Shown here in pieces: positions 51,229-60,445 of a stretch of 64,000 nucleotides of DNA. Under the pieces are notes generated by a model that worked only from the letters and a program-made list of their open reading frames with translations, had not been told where the DNA came from and ran no database searches. Origin of the DNA: Sphingobacterium daejeonense (GTDB taxonomy: Bacteria > Bacteroidota > Bacteroidia > Sphingobacteriales > Sphingobacteriaceae); the NCBI RefSeq assembly GCF_901472535.1, contig NZ_LR590470.1:558001-622000 (forward strand), written 5' to 3'. The position numbers and the translations under genes are program-made. Position 1 is the first letter of the stretch, and every line of letters begins with the position of its first letter.

Positions 51229-51258
51229 AAAAGGGCAAACTAATTTGTTTGCCCTTTT
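51229..51258. terminator. Terminator after the second lpdA
   Basis: A 12-bp perfect stem AAAAGGGCAAAC/GTTTGCCCTTTT with a 6-nt loop. It lies 10 bp past the lpdA copy 2 stop, and the minus-strand side runs into a T-rich tract. Confidence 0.8.
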
Positions 51259-51267
51259 GAATTTTTA

Positions 51268-52674
51268 TTAAGCGTGGATCGCTCTGTTTGCAGTCGCTGC
51301 AAGTGCAGCTTCTTTGAATGCTTCAGTAAAAGTTGGGTGAGCATGGCAAATTCTACCGATATCTTCTGCAGATGCACGGTATTCCATAGCAACCACAGCC
51401 TCAGCAATCATATCTGCAGCACGTGGACCAATCATCTGAACTCCTAGGATCTCATCAGTCTCAGCATCAGCTAATACTTTAATGAAACCATCAGTGTCAC
51501 CCGATGCTTTAGCACGTCCAGATGCCTTGAATGAGAAGCTTCCAGCTTTATATTTTTTACCTTCTTCTTTTAGTTGCTCTTCAGTTTTACCTACTGCAGC
51601 AACCTCAGGCCATGTATAAACTACTCCTGGGATTAAGTTATAATCAATATGAGGTTTTTGTCCTGCAATTGCCTCAGCTACGTAGATACCTTCATCTTCT
51701 GCTTTGTGAGCCAACATAGCACCTTTGATCACGTCCCCAATGGCATAAACACCAGCAACAGAAGTCTCCAAATGCTCGTTAACAGGAACTTTGTTTCCTC
51801 TTTCTTCCGTTTTGATGCCAATGTTTTCAAGGCCTAAACCTTCAGTGTATGCCGTTCTTCCAACAGCAACAATGCAATAATCTCCCTCTAATACAACATC
51901 TTGATCCTTAGAATCTTTTGCAGTAACAGATACTTTTTTGCCCTTAACTGTAGCACCAGTAACTTTGTGGTTCAAGAAGAATTCCATACCTAAGTTTTTC
52001 TTCAAAACTCGTTGTAATTCTTTACCAAGACCAGCATCCATGGTAGGGATAATTGATTTCGCATATTCGACTACTGAAACCTTAGCACCAAGTCTTGCGT
52101 AAACTGAACCTAATTCCAAACCGATAACTCCACCACCAATGACAATCAGATGTTTAGGAACTTCTGTAAGATTTAATGCTTCAGTAGAAGTGATGATACG
52201 TTTCTTATCGATAGGAAGGAAAGGTAATGCAGTTGGTTTTGAACCGGTAGCTATAATTACATTTTTAGTGCTTAATTCCTCAACCTTGCCATCTTCAGCA
52301 GTAACCTTGATCGTGTTTTTGTCAACAAAAGATCCTACGCCTTGGAAGCTGTCGATTTTGTTCTTTTTAAATAAAAATGTGATACCAGCAGTGTTTTGAG
52401 CAATTACATCATTCTTACGGTCGATCATTTTTTTCATGTCAACTTTCAGGTTGCTCAAGCTAATACCGTGTTGTTCAAAATTATGAGCAGCATTGTGATA
52501 GTGTTCTGATGAATCTAACAATGCTTTTGATGGAATACATCCAACGTTAAGACAGGTACCTCCAAAAGTGCTATATTTCTCAATAACAGCTGTTTTTAAG
52601 CCTAATTGCGCACAGCGGATAGCGGCAACATAACCACCTGGACCACTTCCGATTACGATTACGTCGTATTGCAT
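51268..52674 (-). CDS. lpdA: Dihydrolipoyl dehydrogenase (copy 2)
   Basis: A second E3, intact at 468 residues. The FAD motif is [20 protein letters not shown], the disulfide is in FGGTCLNVGCIPSKALL, the NAD motif is LIVIGGGVIGLELGSVYARL, and the His motif is CHAHPTFTEAFKEA. The TCLNVGC signature is that of the classical 2-oxoglutarate/mitochondrial-type E3, while copy 1 has ICLNWGC. The start is the ATG at 52674; the upstream TTG at 52701 overlaps the candidate -7 box at 52699-52706, so it is not used. The two copies may serve different complexes. Confidence 0.97.
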   Translation of the reverse strand: MQYDVIVIGSGPGGYVAAIRCAQLGLKTAVIEKYSTFGGTCLNVGCIPSKALLDSSEHYHNAAHNFEQHGISLSNLKVDMKKMIDRKNDVIAQNTAGITFLFKKNKIDSFQGVGSFVDKNTIKVTAEDGKVEELSTKNVIIATGSKPTALPFLPIDKKRIITSTEALNLTEVPKHLIVIGGGVIGLELGSVYARLGAKVSVVEYAKSIIPTMDAGLGKELQRVLKKNLGMEFFLNHKVTGATVKGKKVSVTAKDSKDQDVVLEGDYCIVAVGRTAYTEGLGLENIGIKTEERGNKVPVNEHLETSVAGVYAIGDVIKGAMLAHKAEDEGIYVAEAIAGQKPHIDYNLIPGVVYTWPEVAAVGKTEEQLKEEGKKYKAGSFSFKASGRAKASGDTDGFIKVLADAETDEILGVQMIGPRAADMIAEAVVAMEYRASAEDIGRICHAHPTFTEAFKEAALAATANRAIHA

Positions 52675-52698
52675 AGAATTTTTTCTTTGTTTACGTGG

Positions 52699-52706
52699 CA
52701 AATTTA
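52699..52706 (-). promoter_or_regulatory. Candidate -7 box of lpdA copy 2
   Basis: TAAATTTG on the minus strand, 24 bp before the ATG, with a TTTA 17 nt further upstream. A partial match to the Bacteroidota promoter. Confidence 0.4.
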
Positions 52707-52819
52707 CAGTTTTAAAACGGAAATAAAGTATTTAGAAAGGAGTATTTAGTATTTAGATTTTTCAATCAATCATGACCCGAATCCAATTCAAATCGGTGGG
52801 AAGGAAGAAAATCAATGAC

Positions 52820-52850
52820 AAAAAAATAGGGCCCCAAATGGTGGCCCTAG
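52820..52850 (-). terminator. Terminator after the azurin gene
   Basis: A 7-bp stem TAGGGCC/GGCCCTA extended by CCA/TGG pairing possibilities, followed on the minus strand by T7. It lies 22 bp past the azurin stop. Confidence 0.75.
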
Positions 52851-52872
52851 ATTTTTATATTCTTCTTTAAAA

Positions 52873-53415
52873 TTATTCTGCAACGATTTTACCTTGCATA
52901 ATTCCAAAGTGACCAGGGAAACTACATAGATAAGGATAAACACCTTTTTCTAAAGTAAATGTAATTTTATCTTCTTGACCTGGACCTAATAATTTTGTGT
53001 GCGCAACGATTGAAGATAATGCAGATTTAGGGATATATTGATTATCCGCTGCAGCCGCAGCCTCTCCTCCAAATGTAGCGATATCAACGCCTGGTTTCAA
53101 AACTACAAAGTTATGACCCATTGACTCGATTGGCATAGTACCTACGTTTTTGAACGTTAATTCTACAGGCTCTCCAGCTTTAACACGAATTAAGTTTGTA
53201 TTAAATTGCATTTGATCGTTTCCTTCAACTGTCCATGCATTCGATAGAGTAACATTCTCTATCCCTGGTACAGTCTCAGTTGTCGTAGTTGCTTCAGTTT
53301 CTGTTGGTGTAGTGGTTTCGGTTGAAGCGCCTTCCTCTTTCTTCTCAGCGTTATTGCCACAAGAAGTAATTCCAATTGCTAAAACTAGCGCTGGAATGAT
53401 GAATAATTTCTTCAT
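52873..53415 (-). CDS. Azurin-type blue copper lipoprotein
   Basis: 180 residues. A lipoprotein signal MKKLFIIPALVLAIGITSC (Cys 19) is followed by a Thr/Glu-rich linker (about 20-50) and an azurin/plastocyanin domain. Type 1 copper ligands are all visible: His in SMGHNFVVL, then Cys, His and Met in YLCSFPGHFGIMQGK. It would carry single electrons in the periplasm, for example to a cytochrome oxidase or a peroxidase. It is monocistronic and has its own terminator. Lipoprotein anchoring with a flexible spacer is typical of Bacteroidota azurins. Confidence 0.95.
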   Translation of the reverse strand: MKKLFIIPALVLAIGITSCGNNAEKKEEGASTETTTPTETEATTTTETVPGIENVTLSNAWTVEGNDQMQFNTNLIRVKAGEPVELTFKNVGTMPIESMGHNFVVLKPGVDIATFGGEAAAAADNQYIPKSALSSIVAHTKLLGPGQEDKITFTLEKGVYPYLCSFPGHFGIMQGKIVAE

Positions 53416-53483
53416 AGCTATTTTTATAATATAATTTTATACGAATTTAACATAAATTATTGATTTAAACGAGCTTTAAATTG

Positions 53484-55115
53484 TTAAGAGGTCATTTTTG
53501 GATTCTTATTTTTATTAGTTACCTGAATTATTTTTTGATATAGCTCGATCGGATCAAATGGTTTGCCAATAACACCGTCGGCACCAGCTTGATAGGCCGC
53601 AGCTTGCTCATGCTCCAATACCGAAGCTGAAATAGTGATGATTGGAATACCATGCTTTTCAGGAATAATGTGATTCTTGATTTCCTTGATCGCCTCAAAA
53701 CCACTCATAATAGGCATATGGGTGTCCATTAAGATCAGATCATATTGCTCACTCTCAACCTTTTCAAGAGCAAGACGGCCATTTTTGACAATATCAACAT
53801 GGCAATTCCAACTTCTTAACATATGCGCCAACATGAACGAGTTCAATTCATTGTCCTCAGCTACCAAAACTTTCATCTTTTCAAATTTTGGAAAGCTGTT
53901 GTACGTAGGAACTTCTTTCTCTTTTTCAACTTCACTCTGCGCCGACTCCTCAAACCAACCCTCAAAATAAAATTCAGAACCTTCACCATAGACACTGTTG
54001 GCTCCAACATCTCCGTTGAGTAACTTGGCCAAACGTTTAACAATTGCCAAGCCTAGACCCGTACCGCCAAATTTTTTGGTAATACCATCGTCTGCCTGTT
54101 CAAAAGCCATAAATATTTTGTCAACAGAATCCTCACGAATACCAATTCCAGTGTCTTTTACCGAAAAACGAAGTTGATAACGCTCAAAATCCTTGTTAAT
54201 GACTTGAACAGTCAATTTAATAGATCCTTTTTCAGTGAACTTTAAACTGTTTGATACGAAATTGCTAATGATTTGTTGTAGACGTAAAGAATCATAATGT
54301 ATATACTGTGGAACATCTTCTTCAACTTCAATATTGAACTTGAGGTTCTTGTGGGTAGCCTTGATCTTGAAAATCCTATTGATGTCCTCAATCATCTTTG
54401 TCAGACTGAAATCCTCAAATTCAATTTTCAACATCCCTGAATCTATCTTCGAAAGATCCAAAATGTCATTGATAATCAATAATAATGAATGTGAAGCATT
54501 GTCCAACCTTTTTAACCAGTCTTTTTGTTCTACCGTTAACTCCGAACTTTTGAACATGTGCATGATTCCCATAATGCCATTAATAGGTGTTCGGATCTCA
54601 TGGCTCATGTTGGCTAAAAATATTTCTTTAGATTTCCTGGCTTGAATAGCCTCCTCACGAGTTTTTAATAATTCAATCTTGGATTCTTCAAGTTCCTTGT
54701 TCTTTTGAATCAGTTCCTGCTGAATCAAAATCTGTTGAACAAAAGATTTAACCTTTGCAATAGTGATTTCAGGATTTAATGGCTTGTAGAGATAATCAAC
54801 AGCACCACTTTCTAAACCTTTCAAGAGGTATTTATCTTCCTTCGAAATGGCGGTAACCATGATAGCCATGATATGACTGGTTTTAGGATTTGATTTTAGT
54901 AATGAAACAAACTCAAATCCATTGATTTCCGGCATTTGAACGTCTACCAAAGCAATTGATATATCATCCTTCCAACAAATTTTAAGAGCATCGTTGGGAT
55001 CAGTGGAACTTATGATATTTACATGGTCTACTTCCTGTAGCAAGGCATGAAGACTGATGATATTTTCTTCCTTATCATCCAATATCAGAATATTGATCGT
55101 TTTCATAGGTGACAT
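53484..55115 (-). CDS. REC-histidine kinase-REC hybrid signalling protein
   Basis: 543 residues, soluble. An N-terminal receiver has its phospho-Asp in IALVDVQMPEINGFEF (about 56). A coiled-coil (residues 128-165) leads to the HisKA domain, with the phospho-His in FLANMSHEIRTPINGIMG (about 173). The HATPase has SNSLKFTEKGSIKLTV and GGTGLGLAIVKRLA, and a C-terminal receiver has its Asp in LILMDTHMPIMSGFEAI (about 464). It has no output DNA-binding domain, so it acts as a relay. It is the last gene of the operon and overlaps the cheB stop by one base. It is followed by about 65 bp before the azurin start. Confidence 0.95.
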   Translation of the reverse strand: MSPMKTINILILDDKEENIISLHALLQEVDHVNIISSTDPNDALKICWKDDISIALVDVQMPEINGFEFVSLLKSNPKTSHIMAIMVTAISKEDKYLLKGLESGAVDYLYKPLNPEITIAKVKSFVQQILIQQELIQKNKELEESKIELLKTREEAIQARKSKEIFLANMSHEIRTPINGIMGIMHMFKSSELTVEQKDWLKRLDNASHSLLLIINDILDLSKIDSGMLKIEFEDFSLTKMIEDINRIFKIKATHKNLKFNIEVEEDVPQYIHYDSLRLQQIISNFVSNSLKFTEKGSIKLTVQVINKDFERYQLRFSVKDTGIGIREDSVDKIFMAFEQADDGITKKFGGTGLGLAIVKRLAKLLNGDVGANSVYGEGSEFYFEGWFEESAQSEVEKEKEVPTYNSFPKFEKMKVLVAEDNELNSFMLAHMLRSWNCHVDIVKNGRLALEKVESEQYDLILMDTHMPIMSGFEAIKEIKNHIIPEKHGIPIITISASVLEHEQAAAYQAGADGVIGKPFDPIELYQKIIQVTNKNKNPKMTS

Positions 55116-55684
55116 TACGTTAACTGACTGAAATAATCTATAATTTGTTGATTGGAAAGAACCTTAACCTTTTTCGAGGATTGCATTCCTGCTTGCGGCA
55201 TAGTCTCAATCACTGCTTCCTGAGGGTTCTGTGCATAGCAAACCGCTCCATAGTTAATTAAGGTCTTTATTCCTTCTGATCCATCATTATTTGCTCCAGA
55301 TAGAATAAATGCTGTCGCATGATTACCATAAACTGCAGCAACTGATTCAAAAAAAACATCGATAGATGGCCTGGAAAACTGAACAGGATCAGAAATGTCC
55401 AAAGAAAAAATATGATCCGGTTCCACTAAAGTGTGGTAACCCGGAGGTGCAAAATATATGTGATTTCCTAATATCGGAAGTTTGTCGCGAACTGAAATAA
55501 CATTGCGATTGAGCCGTTTTGATAAACTGGATTCTATTTTCGTTTCGTACTTCGAATTTCGGTGAAGCACAATGACAATAGCGTCGCTGAATGCTGTTGG
55601 AAGACTGTCAAGAATTTCCACTATCAGTTCATAGGCCCCTGCGGAACCGCCGATAACGATGATGTTTTCTGATGGAATCTCCAT
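55115..55684 (-). CDS. CheB-type protein-glutamate methylesterase, catalytic domain only
   Basis: 189 residues forming only the CheB esterase domain; the usual N-terminal receiver is absent. The catalytic Ser is in VIGGSAGAYELIVEIL, His in IVLHRNSKYET and Asp in LSGANNDGSEGIKTL. The glycine-rich FAPPGYHTLVE is also conserved. It removes methyl esters from glutamates, normally of chemoreceptors. No chemoreceptor, CheA or CheW gene is in this window. It lies 2 bp downstream of cheR. Confidence 0.93.
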   Translation of the reverse strand: MEIPSENIIVIGGSAGAYELIVEILDSLPTAFSDAIVIVLHRNSKYETKIESSLSKRLNRNVISVRDKLPILGNHIYFAPPGYHTLVEPDHIFSLDISDPVQFSRPSIDVFFESVAAVYGNHATAFILSGANNDGSEGIKTLINYGAVCYAQNPQEAVIETMPQAGMQSSKKVKVLSNQQIIDYFSQLT

Positions 55685-55686
55685 TT

Positions 55687-56520
55687 CTATTTGATTTTTT
55701 GGTAGATGTTATATTCCTTGTCAATCACTTTAAAATTCTCCATGATATCATGTCGAATCAAGGTCTCCTTTGTCCCCAAACATAGAAACCCAAATAAAGC
55801 TAATGATTGATAGAATAAATTGATGACATGTTCTTGTAGCCTGAGATCGAAGTAAATCAATACATTCCTACAGGTGATGAGCTGAAACTCATTAAAAACC
55901 TGGTCAGTAGCTAAATTATGTGTCGAGAATAAAATGTTCTGTCTTAGATCGTGATTGATAATCGCTGCATCATATCTTGCCGTATAATAATTGGACAGAC
56001 TTTCAGTAGAATTATATGCATTGAAATTATCTGAATATTCCTTGAACTTCTTCAGAGGATAGATCCCTTTTTTTGCGACATCTAGAACTTTGCTATTGAT
56101 ATCAGTGCCATAAATAAATGATCGGTCACTCAGGTTATTTTCTTTTAATAATATGGCTAAAGAATAAACTTCCTCGCCAGTTGAGCAGCCTGCGCTCCAA
56201 ATCTTTATCCTAGGAAAGGTCTGTAGATAAGGGATGATTTCCTTGTTGAGTTTATTGAAAAAACCAGGGTCACGGAACATTTCAGTAACATTGACGGTCA
56301 CTTCCTGAATAAAGTATTGCTGAAATCCATCGACATTGATCAAGGCATTTTTCAAATCAACCATATCCATGTCTTCAAGATTCATGATCCGCTGAATCCT
56401 ACGTTTTAATGAAGAACGTGTATATCCTGATAAATCAAAATCAGATACATTCTTCAGTAGAAATACGATTTCTTCTACCTCTTGAAAACTCAACTCATAA
56501 GGACCCTTTAACTCAGCCAT
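55687..56520 (-). CDS. CheR-type protein-glutamate O-methyltransferase
   Basis: 277 residues, full-length CheR. The N-terminal helical domain contains GYTRSSLKRRIQRIMNLEDM. The SAM-binding domain has RIKIWSAGCSTGEEVYSLAI, YGTDINSKVLDVAKKGIYPL and LITCRNVLIYFDLRLQEHVI. It adds methyl groups to glutamates in the opposite direction to CheB. It overlaps the hybrid kinase gene upstream by 13 bp and precedes cheB by 2 bp, so the four genes are tightly coupled. Confidence 0.95.
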   Translation of the reverse strand: MAELKGPYELSFQEVEEIVFLLKNVSDFDLSGYTRSSLKRRIQRIMNLEDMDMVDLKNALINVDGFQQYFIQEVTVNVTEMFRDPGFFNKLNKEIIPYLQTFPRIKIWSAGCSTGEEVYSLAILLKENNLSDRSFIYGTDINSKVLDVAKKGIYPLKKFKEYSDNFNAYNSTESLSNYYTARYDAAIINHDLRQNILFSTHNLATDQVFNEFQLITCRNVLIYFDLRLQEHVINLFYQSLALFGFLCLGTKETLIRHDIMENFKVIDKEYNIYQKIK

Positions 56521-59500
56521 ACTTGCATTAATGATACTAATTTGTCTAAATCAATAGGCTTGCTGACATAGTCATTCGCTCCTAGCTCTATTGATTTCTC
56601 ACGGTCACCTTTCATCGCCTTTGCAGTTACGGCTATGATAGGCAATTGATTGAACTTTTTGTTTTTCCTTATTTCCTGAATCGCCTCATAGCCGTCCATT
56701 TCTGGCATCATGATATCCATTAAAACAATATCTATCGTCTTGTTGCCATCGTTGAGAATGTTTAAGGCCTCCAATCCATTGTTTGCAATTTCAATCTGCA
56801 TATTGTACTGCTGGAGTGAAGAAGTTAAGGCAAATACATTCCGCATATCGTCATCAGCAATCAAAACCGTTTTGTGATCAAGAGTACTTGTTCCGTAATT
56901 CTCCTTAGGACTTATCTTCTCAGGATGCTTTATAGGATTATAAGCTGGCTTGGAAAGTTTATTTAAGAAAAGGTTCACCTCATCAATCAATCTATTGTTT
57001 GATTTACTAGACTTTAAAACCATAGACTGTGTATGTCTCATAATCCTTTCCGTTTGTTCTGTACTTAAATCATACGCTGTGTTTATGATTACAGGTAGCT
57101 TTTCATACTTAGGATTGGATTTGATGACATCCAACATTTCCAAACCGCTGCCATCAGGTAACTTGACATCTAAAATGATACAATCTAAGTTCTTCTCCTG
57201 TTCTAACTTTTTTAATCCTGATTCAACAGTGAAAGCTTGAATAACATTGATGTTCTGCTCTGCGAAAGCTTTTTTAATAAGGTCACTCTGGAATTCCTGA
57301 TCTTCTATCAAAAGTATCTTCTTCAATTCCTTGTCCACATTCAGCTTGATGTTTTCAAATGCTTGACTGATACTTTCTCCTGTCACAGGTTTTGCCATGA
57401 AACCAATTGCTCCACTTTCAAGGAAATCCTTCTTGTTGAAATTGGCCGCTGACATCATATGGATAGGAATATGCTTGGTGGATTCATTTGCCTTCAAGGT
57501 TTTCAAAACTTCCCATCCGTCAGCCAATGGTAGCATAACATCTAGGATGATGGCATCTGGAATGAAGTCTTTGGCCATCTGAATACCCGCCATGCCATCA
57601 TATGCATTTTGAACATGAAACCCGAATTCTTCAGCAAATTCCTTCAGAATGTCAGCAAAATTGACATCATCTTCAATGATAAGAATGGTTTTGTTTTCTC
57701 GGAGTTCAATCTCAAGGTCATCCAGCTTGACCTCAGTAATTGAAACAATATCACCTTCTTGTGGCAATTTTGTAGAAATAAGAGGTTTGGCAGCTATAGG
57801 ATGTGACTTTTGAGTTGCCTCTGGAACTTCATTAAATGGAATGATCAAGGTGAACTTACTTCCTTTCCCTGATTCACTCTCTAATGTTATACGCCCACCT
57901 AATAAGGATGCTATTTCTTTTGAAATTGATAAACCTAGCCCTGTGCCACCATACTTCCGACTCGTGGATCCATCTTCTTGTCGGAATGCTTCGAAAATCA
58001 ATGCTTGTTTATCTTCAGATATTCCCTTTCCATTGTCAGAAACTGCAAAATGAAGATTGCCAGTTTGGTTGAAAATTTGAAGTTTAATCTCACCATTTGG
58101 AGCCGTGAACTTAAATGCATTAGAAAGGAAGTTCTTTAAAACCTGTTCAAGACGGTATTCATCTGTAATGAATTCCTCAGGTGAATTAGAAGTGTCAATT
58201 TTAAATTGAATTGATTTTTCCTTCGCTACCTCTTTAAACAGGGATTCTAAATTGGAAGCAAATGACTTACTGTTAATTGAATCCTTGTGGATCTCAACTT
58301 TACCTGATTCAATTTTTGCCAAATCAAGCAATTCATTGATTAATTGCAATAGATCTGATCCGGCATTATGAATTACAGATGCATATTTAACCTGCTCATC
58401 ACTTAGATTATCATGCTTGTTGTCTTGAAGTAGTTTGGCCAAGATCAAGATACTATTCAATGGCGTCCTTAATTCATGGCTCATGTTTGCCATAAATTCT
58501 GACTTATATTTACTGGCCTGTTCAACCTCAGTTATCTTCTGTTCAACAATGGTATGTGCATGATTTAAATCAGTATTTCTTTTTTCCAGTTCTGCGGCTT
58601 TTTCATTAAGCTCTTTATTGGCTTGGGAGAGTTCTTCTTGTTGAACACGTAATTCTTCCTCAGACGCCTCTAATAAGTTGGTTTTATAAACCAATTCCTC
58701 ATTTGTAATTCGCAACTCTTCTTGTTGTGCCTCAAGTTCTTCGGTTTGTCGTTGAGTTTCTTCCAATAAGCCTTCAACCAATGCATGACTTTGTCTGCTG
58801 TGTAGCGAAGAACCAATAGAACGACTTGTTCTATTGAGGTACGTTAAAATATTTTCACGTTTTGATTCTGGATAAGTTCCAATAATTTCTATTAAGGCAA
58901 TGCAATAATCTTCATATACAATTGGATATAAGATTACATCTGCTTCAATAGCTTTTATTGTGCCGGTTTTTATCTTTGTATTGTTGATGTCGATTGAAGG
59001 AAGGATTTTAGGTTTTTTAGAATCAACCACAGAACCGAGTATTCCTTCACCTAATTTGAACTCTTCAATTTTATCAATTTCATCGAGACCAATTGAATCC
59101 TTTAAAGCAAACTCATAAGAGTCAATTTTACGAATGTAAAAAGCACCAGCAAATGATTTTGTGACTTCGGAAATCACTCCCAAAGATGTATTTGCAATCT
59201 CAGCTTCAGAATTTACACTAGAGATGGTATTATGAAGCTTGGAAGAATTCGTCAACACCCAGTTAACATTTTCAAGCTCTTCGGAAGTCTTCGTCAGATT
59301 ATTGTTGAGTTCTTTTTCTTTTCTTGTATTTCTTCGCAGGTATTCCAAGATCCTCAAGGTTTGGAAAAAAGCGAAGAAAATGACCAGCAAAGATAAAACT
59401 CCTAATATTGCTGTAAATATCCTAGTTCTTGAAAGTTCTTTGTTTCCTTGATCGGTCAAGGTTTGCCGTGCAAGTATCACATCATTGGTGAAGGCGTTTC

Positions 59501-59939
59501 TAGCTTCATTTATACGAGTCTGTTCTTCAGCCAATGACTTTAAAATAGCGTCAGAATTTTCAGTGTTGAAATCATGGTCATTATTGACAATTGATTGTGT
59601 AAGAGTTTTAACAAACTCGACTGAAGCAGGCGCAACAGCATATAGATCGTTGGGTTCTTCTATCTTTCTGATGATTTCTTGAACTTCATCATTCAGTTGT
59701 TCTTCAACCAAAGGTTCTGAATTACGTTCTAGATTCTTGTACTTAGAAAGTTTCTGAAGGTCAAGCTCCCATTCTTGAATCAAATAAAAACGTTCTTGAC
59801 CTAATTCAATGTAGTGATTGATGTTATTAGAATAGGCGTTCTGTTTGTTGAGGAAATACCAATAAGAAAAAATAATTATTAGATTGGCAACAATAATACT
59901 TGCAATAAATTGCCATCTTAATTGACTAAACTTATTCAT
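56508..59939 (-). CDS. Membrane hybrid histidine kinase with CHASE3-like sensor, GAF and three receivers
   Basis: 1143 residues, intact. Two membrane helices (about 10-30 and 176-196) flank a helical periplasmic CHASE3-like sensor. A GAF-like domain spans about 240-375. A long Glu/Gln-rich coiled coil (about 385-480, repeats such as QQEELRITNEEL and EEELRVQQEELSQ) precedes HisKA, with His in FMANMSHELRTPLNSILI (about 490). The HATPase has GGTGLGLSISKEIASLLGG. Three receivers follow with phospho-Asp in IILDVMLPLADGWE, IILDVKLPDGSGLE and VLMDIMMPEMDGYE (about 799, 922 and 1076). It is the first gene of the operon, with a strong promoter. The coiled coil is a plausible target for the CheR/CheB pair (inference). 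Confidence 0.95.
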   Translation of the reverse strand: MNKFSQLRWQFIASIIVANLIIIFSYWYFLNKQNAYSNNINHYIELGQERFYLIQEWELDLQKLSKYKNLERNSEPLVEEQLNDEVQEIIRKIEEPNDLYAVAPASVEFVKTLTQSIVNNDHDFNTENSDAILKSLAEEQTRINEARNAFTNDVILARQTLTDQGNKELSRTRIFTAILGVLSLLVIFFAFFQTLRILEYLRRNTRKEKELNNNLTKTSEELENVNWVLTNSSKLHNTISSVNSEAEIANTSLGVISEVTKSFAGAFYIRKIDSYEFALKDSIGLDEIDKIEEFKLGEGILGSVVDSKKPKILPSIDINNTKIKTGTIKAIEADVILYPIVYEDYCIALIEIIGTYPESKRENILTYLNRTSRSIGSSLHSRQSHALVEGLLEETQRQTEELEAQQEELRITNEELVYKTNLLEASEEELRVQQEELSQANKELNEKAAELEKRNTDLNHAHTIVEQKITEVEQASKYKSEFMANMSHELRTPLNSILILAKLLQDNKHDNLSDEQVKYASVIHNAGSDLLQLINELLDLAKIESGKVEIHKDSINSKSFASNLESLFKEVAKEKSIQFKIDTSNSPEEFITDEYRLEQVLKNFLSNAFKFTAPNGEIKLQIFNQTGNLHFAVSDNGKGISEDKQALIFEAFRQEDGSTSRKYGGTGLGLSISKEIASLLGGRITLESESGKGSKFTLIIPFNEVPEATQKSHPIAAKPLISTKLPQEGDIVSITEVKLDDLEIELRENKTILIIEDDVNFADILKEFAEEFGFHVQNAYDGMAGIQMAKDFIPDAIILDVMLPLADGWEVLKTLKANESTKHIPIHMMSAANFNKKDFLESGAIGFMAKPVTGESISQAFENIKLNVDKELKKILLIEDQEFQSDLIKKAFAEQNINVIQAFTVESGLKKLEQEKNLDCIILDVKLPDGSGLEMLDVIKSNPKYEKLPVIINTAYDLSTEQTERIMRHTQSMVLKSSKSNNRLIDEVNLFLNKLSKPAYNPIKHPEKISPKENYGTSTLDHKTVLIADDDMRNVFALTSSLQQYNMQIEIANNGLEALNILNDGNKTIDIVLMDIMMPEMDGYEAIQEIRKNKKFNQLPIIAVTAKAMKGDREKSIELGANDYVSKPIDLDKLVSLMQVWLS

Positions 59940-59975
59940 GTTAGAAAAGAATGTTAGCGATAAAATTCATAAGTA

Positions 59976-60006
59976 CAAAATTAAAGTCCATTGAAAAACT
60001 TTCAAA
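59976..60006 (-). promoter_or_regulatory. Promoter of the kinase-CheR-CheB-kinase operon
   Basis: On the minus strand TTTG, exactly 19 nt, then TAATTTTG: a perfect match to TTTG-N19-TAnnTTTG. It leaves a leader of about 30 nt before the kinase ATG. The -33 TTTG is itself part of a second box (TATATTTG). Confidence 0.75.
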
Positions 60007-60445
60007 TATAAGATTTTGAGGCAATTAGCCTGTTACCTCATTTGACTAAAATTTTTGCAAATGTAAGGAAGAAAATGATAAACATAGTCTTGTTTAATTC
60101 TTTTACAAATACTTGTTTTTTAAATCAAATGGTTCAAATCCAACGAATTGATCGTTGTAAAATCTGTTTTTTTGTTTAAAAATTCACTTAACTAAGGATA
60201 AAAAATTAATAATAAGCAAGTTAGTGTTAAATTCAATATTAATAATTCTTGAATTTAGCCTATCCATCCAACTGTGTGGCGCAACATATAAAAATATAAA
60301 TACTTTCTTAATGTTTAAAGATTTTTAAACTCTTTTTGGGAAATGTGCCTGAAAAATAATCGATTAATAACGAGGATAATGAGAATCTGTTTGATTTATT
60401 TTTTTATCTTTAAGAAGTCAGAAAACAATATTAATCTATAAGTTA
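60007..60445. other. Intergenic region between the divergent kinase operon and floA
   Basis: About 440 bp, very AT-rich. I see no open frame or clear hairpin. A floA promoter is expected near the right end, but no good TAnnTTTG box was found. Confidence 0.4.

Noticed and set aside
53484..59939. A chemotaxis/motility cluster
   Set aside because: Only CheR and CheB homologues are present. There is no CheA, CheW, receptor or flagellar/gliding gene in the window, and the kinases are generic hybrid types.
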